From positions 1-64,000 of the forward strand of contig NZ_PVUF01000002.1 of the NCBI RefSeq assembly GCF_003003215.1: a stretch of 64,000 nucleotides of DNA. Reading direction: 5' to 3'. Under the pieces are notes generated by a model. That model saw only the letters and a program-made list of their open reading frames with translations, had not been told where the DNA came from and did no database searches. Origin of the DNA: Tritonibacter scottomollicae (GTDB taxonomy: Bacteria; Pseudomonadota; Alphaproteobacteria; Rhodobacterales; Rhodobacteraceae). Below, piece after piece: positions 58,715 to 64,000 of the stretch (position 1 is the stretch's first letter; each line of letters starts with the position of its first letter). The position numbers were made by a program, and so were the translations under genes.

Positions 58715-59428
58715 TCAGGCGGCCCGGGGCAATTCCAGCGCGGTGCGGTCCATGACGCGGGAAATATACGCCAGCAGTCTTGGATGTTGCTGAACCACAT
58801 CTACCACCTGCGGCGCGGCGGGCGGGCGGGCGAGCGCCTGCAACATCGGCGCGGCTGAGCAATCGGCAGCCGTCATATCGTCCCCGAATAAAAAGCGCTG
58901 GTCGCCGAGGAGCCCCTCAATCGCCTTAAGGTCCTGAGACAACCGCGCCAACCGCTCCGAGCTGTCAAAACGGGAATGTCCCGCAAAGTGCAGCCCTTCA
59001 AGAACCCCTGCGCGAAATTCGTTTACCGGCGCTTCTGGCACCCCGGCAAAGACTGTCTGCCGCATCCCGGCCCAACCGTCTTCCTCGAGCCAGCGAGCAC
59101 ACATGAGTTGCAGCCAAAGCCCCTCATCCACCATTCGAATGAGCACGCGTGACTGACCTTTCTGCACTGCACTCAGCCCCGTATCGAATTCCGCACCGCG
59201 CTGCTCGAGGAAACGACGGATGCCTTCGCTGTCGGGGATCAATGTACCGGTCTCGTCGCTCAGCACAGGCAGTTTTGAGTGCGGCATCGAGGCCAGCTCT
59301 GCCGGGTCGTGCACGTCCTGCCGCTGCCAGGTCTCACCAGACATCTGCAACAGCAGCGCCGCTTTGGTGCAGAACATGCTGAAGCTGTAAAATTCGTCGT
59401 TTCCACCGTGCGTGAGTAGGGTCAACAT
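58715..59428 (-). CDS. Glutathione S-transferase-like protein
   Basis: The 237-residue protein has a thioredoxin-like N-terminus (MLTLLTHGGNDEFYSFSMFC; then K-L-P-V-L-S-D and D-S-E-G-I typical of the glutathione-binding region) and an all-helical C-terminal GST domain with FLFGDDMTAADC. It probably conjugates or reduces a small electrophile. ATG 59428 fits the fold. It diverges from a YafY-type regulator with a shared palindrome between the two genes. Confidence 0.88.
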   Translation of the reverse strand: MLTLLTHGGNDEFYSFSMFCTKAALLLQMSGETWQRQDVHDPAELASMPHSKLPVLSDETGTLIPDSEGIRRFLEQRGAEFDTGLSAVQKGQSRVLIRMVDEGLWLQLMCARWLEEDGWAGMRQTVFAGVPEAPVNEFRAGVLEGLHFAGHSRFDSSERLARLSQDLKAIEGLLGDQRFLFGDDMTAADCSAAPMLQALARPPAAPQVVDVVQQHPRLLAYISRVMDRTALELPRAA

Positions 59429-59475
59429 CGTCTCTCTCCATTTGGGATGTGATGCGACCGTGCTACAAGTCACTC

Positions 59476-59492
59476 ATGACAGATATTGTCAT
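59476..59492. promoter_or_regulatory. Palindromic operator candidate in the GST/YafY intergenic region
   Basis: ATGACA-GATAT-TGTCAT is a perfect six-base inverted repeat around five bases, 48 bases from the GST start and 22 bases before the preferred start of the regulator gene. It is the likely binding site of the adjacent HTH-WYL regulator for autoregulation and control of the GST gene. Confidence 0.65.
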
Positions 59493-59514
59493 CAGGAGAA
59501 GGCACACTCAGAAG

Positions 59515-60207
59515 ATGACCAAAACAGAGCGCCTCTTTCGTCTGATGCAAACCCTGCGGCAGCTGCCGCCGCCGGTGACGGCCGAACATCTGGCCCAGGA
59601 TCTCGGCGTCTCGGGCCGCACCATTCACCGCGACATCGACGCGTTGCGGGCGCTTGGAGCGGTGATCGACGGCGCAGCAGGATATGGCTTCACCCTGATA
59701 GAGGATGCCACACTGCCGCCGCTCGGCTTTGGCGCCACAGAGCTGGAAGCGCTGGTCTTGGGGCTGTGCGAAGTGCAGCAAAGAGGCGACCCGGATCTGG
59801 CAGAAGCCGCGGGCATCGCGCTGAAAAAGCTCCGCGCACGTCTGCCACAGAGTCAGGCGGACAGGCTGCAACATGCGGTGCTCTCGGCCCACAGGTTTGC
59901 CCCACCCATATTGCCTGCGGTTGATGCCGCACAGCTGAGGCAGGCCACATGGAATGAATGCGAAGTGGCCTTTGGGTATGCAGATGCCCAGGGCGCGATC
60001 ACCCAGCGCCAAGTCAAGCCATTGGGTCTGGTCTACTTTGATCGATCCACGGTTTTGGTGGCCTGGTGCTTGCTGCGGCAAGGCTTCCGGGTATTCCGAC
60101 TGGACCGGATGTGCGACCTGGTGGTGACGGAGGTTTCCTTTCGTCCGCATCGCGTGCGGCTCTATCGCGAGGCGCTGGACCATCTGCGCAACCAGACCTT
60201 CGACTGA
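59515..60207 (+). CDS. YafY/DeoR-type HTH-WYL transcriptional regulator
   Basis: The 230-residue protein has an N-terminal HTH_11 winged helix (MTKTERLFRLMQTLRQ, LAQDLGVSGRTIHRDIDALR) and a C-terminal WYL domain (KPLGLVYFDRSTVLVAWC and R-L-D-R-M). WYL domains bind small ligands or nucleic acids. ATG 59515 is preferred over 59476 because the latter starts inside the palindromic operator. It probably regulates the divergent GST gene. Confidence 0.9.
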   Translation: MTKTERLFRLMQTLRQLPPPVTAEHLAQDLGVSGRTIHRDIDALRALGAVIDGAAGYGFTLIEDATLPPLGFGATELEALVLGLCEVQQRGDPDLAEAAGIALKKLRARLPQSQADRLQHAVLSAHRFAPPILPAVDAAQLRQATWNECEVAFGYADAQGAITQRQVKPLGLVYFDRSTVLVAWCLLRQGFRVFRLDRMCDLVVTEVSFRPHRVRLYREALDHLRNQTFD

Positions 60208-60314
60208 CCGGCAATGGCGCGCTGACCGCCAGCCTGTCGCGTCAGAGCGCTTTTGCACCCGTCCGCATCAAGCTACACTGATCCAAAGATCATAAAACGG
60301 TATTGAGGTGGAAC

Positions 60315-61676
60315 ATGCGCAGTTGGGCAAAAACAGCGCTGTGGCTCGGGGTCGCATTCCAAGCGGGTCTGCTGCACGCAGCGCCATCGGGTCAGAGTAG
60401 TTTGAGCGATACACCGCGCCCTCTGGTGCGGCCTGAGACGAGTCAGGACGCTCCGGCGCCAGTGCAGATCGCCGCCGCCACGACCGTCCGCCCCGTGGCC
60501 CGGAGTTCTGTGGCCATCCCCACGCCCTCAACTTCGACACCAACTGAAGCGGCGGCAAACCTGCGATTTCAGACTTGGATGCAGGGGTTTGAGACCCGTG
60601 CGCAGGCGCAGGGCATTCGTAAGGCCACACTGTCTCAGGCCTTCGACGGTGTGACCTATGACCCCAAGGTGATCAAACGCGACCGGAACCAATCCGAATT
60701 CAGCAAAACGATCTGGGAGTACCTCGACAGCGCGGCCTCAGATACCCGTGTGACAAGCGGCAGCAAAGCCCTGCGTGAGAACCGCAGCGCTCTGAACCAG
60801 ATCGAACAGACCTATGGGGTCGACAAGGAAGTGGTCGTTGCTGTCTGGGGGTTGGAGAGCAACTATGGCAGCTATCGCGGCAGCATGGACATCGTCCGCT
60901 CGCTCGCGACGCTGGCCTTTGACGGACGGCGTGGTCCGTTCTTCGAGAGTCAGTTGATTGCGGCGCTGAAGATCCTGCAATCCGGTGACGTGGCACCGCG
61001 CAACATGACCGGGAGCTGGGCTGGCGCAATGGGGCATACCCAGTTCATTCCGACCTCCTACCTCGACTACGCAGTCGATTTTACCGGGGATGGCAAGCGT
61101 GACATCTGGTCGGATAATCCAACGGACGCATTGGCCTCAACCGCCGCGTATCTGAAGAAATTCGGCTGGGTTCAGGGTCAACCCTGGGGCGTTGAAGTCA
61201 CCTTGCCCCGCGATTTCAACTACGCTCTGGCGAGTCGCAAGATCAAGAAAAGCCCCGACGACTGGGCGAAACTTGGCGTGCGCGGGGTGGATGGAAAACC
61301 GGTGGCCAACCATGGCAGCGCCTCGATCCTGCTCCCTGCAGGCGGCAAAGGGGCGGCCTTTATGATTTTCAAGAATTTCGCCGTGATCGAGCGTTACAAC
61401 ACCGCCGACGCCTATGTCATCGGCGTCGGCCACCTGAGTGATCGGCTGAAAGGCGGTGCAAAGATCCAAGGCGATTGGCCACGCGGAGATCGTGCCCTGA
61501 CCTTCACCGAACGCAAGGAACTTCAGAAGCGGCTGACCGAGGCCGGATTTTCAACGCAAGGCATCGACGGGCGGATCGGCCCCAACACCGTCTCCGCGAT
61601 CCGGTCCTATCAAACGACCAAAAACGTGATGCCCGATGGCTATGCTTCGCTCGATCTTCTGAAAATGCTGAGGTGA
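60315..61676 (+). CDS. Lytic murein transglycosylase (MltB type) with peptidoglycan-binding domain
   Basis: The 453-residue protein has a signal peptide (about 1-24, MRSWAKTALWLGVAFQAGLL then HAA) and a Pro/Thr/Ser-rich linker to about residue 80. The SLT_2/MltB domain has catalytic Glu in WGLESNYGSYRG and GAMGHTQFIPTSY. A C-terminal peptidoglycan-binding type 1 domain (about 390-450, ELQKRLTEAGFSTQGIDGRI) follows. It cleaves glycan strands. There is no lipobox cysteine, so unlike E. coli MltB it is soluble in the periplasm. The ribosome-binding site GAGGTGG precedes ATG 60315. Confidence 0.94.
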   Translation: MRSWAKTALWLGVAFQAGLLHAAPSGQSSLSDTPRPLVRPETSQDAPAPVQIAAATTVRPVARSSVAIPTPSTSTPTEAAANLRFQTWMQGFETRAQAQGIRKATLSQAFDGVTYDPKVIKRDRNQSEFSKTIWEYLDSAASDTRVTSGSKALRENRSALNQIEQTYGVDKEVVVAVWGLESNYGSYRGSMDIVRSLATLAFDGRRGPFFESQLIAALKILQSGDVAPRNMTGSWAGAMGHTQFIPTSYLDYAVDFTGDGKRDIWSDNPTDALASTAAYLKKFGWVQGQPWGVEVTLPRDFNYALASRKIKKSPDDWAKLGVRGVDGKPVANHGSASILLPAGGKGAAFMIFKNFAVIERYNTADAYVIGVGHLSDRLKGGAKIQGDWPRGDRALTFTERKELQKRLTEAGFSTQGIDGRIGPNTVSAIRSYQTTKNVMPDGYASLDLLKMLR

Positions 61677-61731
61677 CACAGGCCGACGGGCATTCGTGCT
61701 CTCGTGCCCGCAGGCAGCTTCCCACAAATCA

Positions 61732-61757
61732 AAAGCCCCGCCTTTCAGCGGGGCTTT
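61732..61757. terminator. Bidirectional intrinsic terminator
   Basis: AAAGCCCCGC / GCGGGGCTTT ten-bp stem with a six-base loop between the transglycosylase and the ABC permease gene. T-rich tails are short (TTTGTTGTTTC on plus; TTTTGATTTG on minus). Confidence 0.8.
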
Positions 61758-61781
61758 GTTGTTTCATGCAGATACGCCGGA

Positions 61782-62957
61782 TCAGCTGGGGGACATGCCC
61801 CGCAAGCGCTCGCTGCGACGGCGCAGGAATTCGACCGTCGTCAACAGGCAGATCGAGATCCCCACCAGAATGGTCGCGACCGCAAGGATTGTCGGCGAGA
61901 TCTGCTCACGCAGACCAGTGAACATCTGCCACGGCAGCGTCTTTTGACCGGCAGAACCGACGAAAAGCACCACAACCACCTCATCAAACGAAGTAATGAA
62001 GGCAAACAGGCCGCCCGAGATCACACCGGGCAGGATCAATGGCATCTGGATCCGGAAGAAGGTCGTAATCGGTCCCGCCCCCATATTCGCAGCCGCTCGC
62101 GTCAGCGAACGATCAAAACCCACCAGTGTTGCGGTGACAGTGATGATCACGAAGGGAATGCCAAGCGCCGCGTGCGCCAGAACCACACCAAAGTAGGTGC
62201 CTTGCAGGCCGATCCGGCTGTAGAAGAAGTACATGCCCGCAGCCGAAATGATCAACGGCACGATCATTGGCGAGATGAGCACCGCCATGATCGCGCGGCG
62301 GAAGGGAACATGCGGCTGGCTGAGACCGATCGCCGCCAAGGTTCCGAAGCTCACCGAAAGCAATGTGGCCATCGGCGCAATACTCAGGCTGTTCCACAAC
62401 GCCTGCTGCCAGTCGTCATTGGTGAAAAAGTCTCTGTAGTGGCGGAGCGAGTAGCCCTCCGGATCGAACCGCAACATCTCCGGGGTGAAGGTGAAGAAGT
62501 TCTCGGCGTTGAAGCTCAGCGGCATCACCACGAGGATCGGCGTGATCAGGAACACAAAGATCGCACCGCAGATCACCCGAAAACTGAAGTGCCACAGAAC
62601 CTGACCGGGGGTCAGGTACGGCGGCAGGCGTTTGCGATAGCTGGAAGTCGCGAGCCAGAAGGTGAACCAGCCAGCAAACCAGCCAAAGAGCAACCCGAGT
62701 ACCGCTGCGGGCAGGCCGCCGAACAGGAAGCCCAGCACGCCAAAGATCGCAGTAGTCGCCCAGCGGATCGGTTTCTGCTGGTCCAGCATATGGGTGAAGG
62801 CAAAGCCCATCGCCCCCAGAAGGACAGCCCCGATCACAAGACCGAGAAGACCCGATCCCTGCGCGGTGCCAACGAAGAGGCCGAAGAAGCCCCCCGCGCA
62901 GGCTGCCACTGCGGCAGTGAAGGCGGGGGTCTGATTTTGAACAGGTGTCAGTGCCAT
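61782..62957 (-). CDS. ABC transporter permease, PotC-like, with extended N-terminus
   Basis: The 391-residue protein has a C-terminal binding-protein-dependent permease domain (about 125-385). The EAA loop is A-A-x-x-M-G-A-G-P-I-T-T-F-F-R-I-Q-M-P, and RSLTRAAANMG, resembling PotC/spermidine-putrescine permeases. PotC is about 265 residues; the extra about 110 residues at the N-terminus form three to four hydrophobic segments (GGFFGLFVGTAQGSG and following). It pairs with the permease just upstream on the same strand (six bases apart). The ATPase and binding protein are outside the window. Confidence 0.9.
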   Translation of the reverse strand: MALTPVQNQTPAFTAAVAACAGGFFGLFVGTAQGSGLLGLVIGAVLLGAMGFAFTHMLDQQKPIRWATTAIFGVLGFLFGGLPAAVLGLLFGWFAGWFTFWLATSSYRKRLPPYLTPGQVLWHFSFRVICGAIFVFLITPILVVMPLSFNAENFFTFTPEMLRFDPEGYSLRHYRDFFTNDDWQQALWNSLSIAPMATLLSVSFGTLAAIGLSQPHVPFRRAIMAVLISPMIVPLIISAAGMYFFYSRIGLQGTYFGVVLAHAALGIPFVIITVTATLVGFDRSLTRAAANMGAGPITTFFRIQMPLILPGVISGGLFAFITSFDEVVVVLFVGSAGQKTLPWQMFTGLREQISPTILAVATILVGISICLLTTVEFLRRRSERLRGMSPS

Positions 62958-62963
62958 GTTGTC

Positions 62964-64000
62964 TTATCCCAACTTCACATTATCGATGCCGACGATCTTG
63001 TCATATGCCCAGTAGAGCAGCAGCACGACCGCCAGGAGGATACTCCCGAGCGCCGCCGCCAAGCCCCAGTTGAGCGAGGACGAGATGTGGTAGGCAATCC
63101 GGTTGGAAATAAAGACACCCTTGGTACCACCAACGATTTCAGGCGTGATGTAGTAGCCGATCGCCAGAATGAAGACGAGGATCGAACCCGCGCCGATACC
63201 GGGCACCGACTGCGGGAAGTAGACCCGCCAGAAGGCTGTCCAATTGGTTGCACCCAGCGATTTCGCCGCCCGAAGGTAGGTCGGGTTGATGGTCTGCATC
63301 ACCGAATACATTGGCAGGATCATGAACGGCAACAGGATGTGGGTCATTGCCACGATAGTACCGAATTGGTTGTTGATCATCACCAGGCGTGCGTCGTCGC
63401 CCACCAGTCCGAGCCAGACAAGCACATCATTGATGACACCCTGCTGCTGCAGCATGACTTTCCAGGCCGAGGTCCGCACCAACAGCGATGTCCAGAATGG
63501 CAACAGAACGAGAATCATCAGCATGTTGGCCGAGCGTGTCGGCAGGTTCGCCAAGATCCAGGCAACCGGATACCCCAGAAGGATACAGGACCCGGTAATC
63601 ATCAGCGACATGATCATCGTGCGTACAAACAGCGTCATGTAGATCTGCTGATTCTCAGGACGTGGCTCGGCGCCTTCCGGCCCCTTTTGCATGTCGATGG
63701 AATTCAGAAAATAACCGCTGGTGTACGTCGGACTGTAGGTCTGCATCGTCCGCCAGTTGCCCAAGTCGCCCCAATCCTCGTCGATTTCGAGGAATGCGGT
63801 TTTGAACGCGATCGGTTCCAGATCAGCGATGGCCGCAGCCGCAGCCTGAAGCTCTGCCGCTCCGGGACCGGAGTAACTGGCCAAAGCCTCGGCACCGCCG
63901 TCTGCCTGAACTGAGTGCGCGAAGGCCACGAAGACCGTTTCCCATGGATCTTCTTCAGCCACGACATCTTCGTCAGCGACAGCTGTAAAGAGTGCGAAAT
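62964..64000 (-). CDS. ABC transporter permease, PotB-like (5' end outside window)
   Basis: The frame runs open to the window edge (reading ...FALFTAVADEDVVAEEDP before the apparent start), so the N-terminus is missing. The visible 345 codons have a hydrophilic, Ala/Glu-rich stretch of about 100 residues, then a PotB-like permease with EAA loop A-A-K-S-L-G-A-T-N-W-T-A-F-W-R-V-Y-F-P and about five more segments. The hydrophilic stretch is probably an extended periplasmic loop after TM1. It forms the heterodimer with the PotC-like permease and likely imports a polyamine or amino-acid-like substrate. GTG 63962 is not needed as a start. Confidence 0.88.
   Translation of the reverse strand, partial: FALFTAVADEDVVAEEDPWETVFVAFAHSVQADGGAEALASYSGPGAAELQAAAAAIADLEPIAFKTAFLEIDEDWGDLGNWRTMQTYSPTYTSGYFLNSIDMQKGPEGAEPRPENQQIYMTLFVRTMIMSLMITGSCILLGYPVAWILANLPTRSANMLMILVLLPFWTSLLVRTSAWKVMLQQQGVINDVLVWLGLVGDDARLVMINNQFGTIVAMTHILLPFMILPMYSVMQTINPTYLRAAKSLGATNWTAFWRVYFPQSVPGIGAGSILVFILAIGYYITPEIVGGTKGVFISNRIAYHISSSLNWGLAAALGSILLAVVLLLYWAYDKIVGIDNVKLG

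Noticed and set aside
61704-63914. Plus-strand open frame of 736 codons antisense to the ABC permeases
   Set aside because: Arg/His/Gln-rich shadow; the permease EAA loops and hydrophobic segments on the minus strand are clear.

Overview
The window is a chromosomal segment of an alphaproteobacterium, most likely a Rhodobacteraceae/Roseobacter-group species (Phaeobacter/Leisingera/Ruegeria-like). This is inferred from the dnaA-dnaN-recF-gyrB block next to rpsT, the Rhodobacteraceae-type Hint-domain proteins, an HutF/HutG histidine pathway, a serC leader RNA candidate and overall high GC. No species can be fixed from the sequence alone.

Region 1 (1-7,362) is the right-hand part of a genomic island. 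It holds a cut-off IS3-type element next to a truncated DUF805-like gene and an exported protein of unknown function. It also holds a five-gene minus-strand type VI secretion cargo operon (vgrG, three unrecognised genes, PAAR) and a complete tyrosine integrase. The island ends at a 46-bp 3' fragment of a tRNA-Lys gene (7,317-7,362), the expected attR scar; the intact tRNA should lie left of the window. Region 2 (7,363-9,359) has no intact gene and is an insertion-sequence graveyard with two decayed IS5-type transposase ends and one IS110 remnant.

Region 3 (9,360-18,631) is the replication block gyrB, recF, dnaN, dnaA, rpsT, all on the minus strand. Between gyrB and recF it carries a quinone-reductase-like gene diverging from a TetR regulator (three identical-pattern palindromes between them) and a LysE exporter translationally coupled to recF. 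Region 4 (18,941-28,762) holds an enoyl-CoA hydratase, mutM, ubiE-ubiB, a thiolase, an XRE-cupin regulator leading the threonine-degradation pair kbl-tdh, a PPP-type phosphatase and a small membrane protein.

Region 5 (28,830-41,406) is housekeeping and amino-acid metabolism. serC-serA diverge from serB to give all three steps of phosphorylated serine synthesis. A TSUP exporter, a Rhizobium-type asparaginase, an IalB protein, rlmN, a LOG-family hydrolase, a serine/threonine dehydratase with a GntR regulator, dapD and a VOC protein follow. Region 6 (41,483-49,402) is a complete histidine-utilisation cluster: hutU-hutG-hutH-hutI on the minus strand, hutF diverging, and hutD and hutC.

Region 7 (49,396-64,000) contains two Hint-domain proteins, one with an intact N-terminal cysteine and one without it. 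Between them lie a small unknown gene and a glutamate-receptor-like membrane protein without the potassium-channel filter. Then come dapE with a coupled GNAT, rnr flanked by three copies of a structured repeat, a GST diverging from a YafY/WYL regulator, an MltB-type lytic transglycosylase, and two ABC permeases of a polyamine-type importer, the second cut by the window end.
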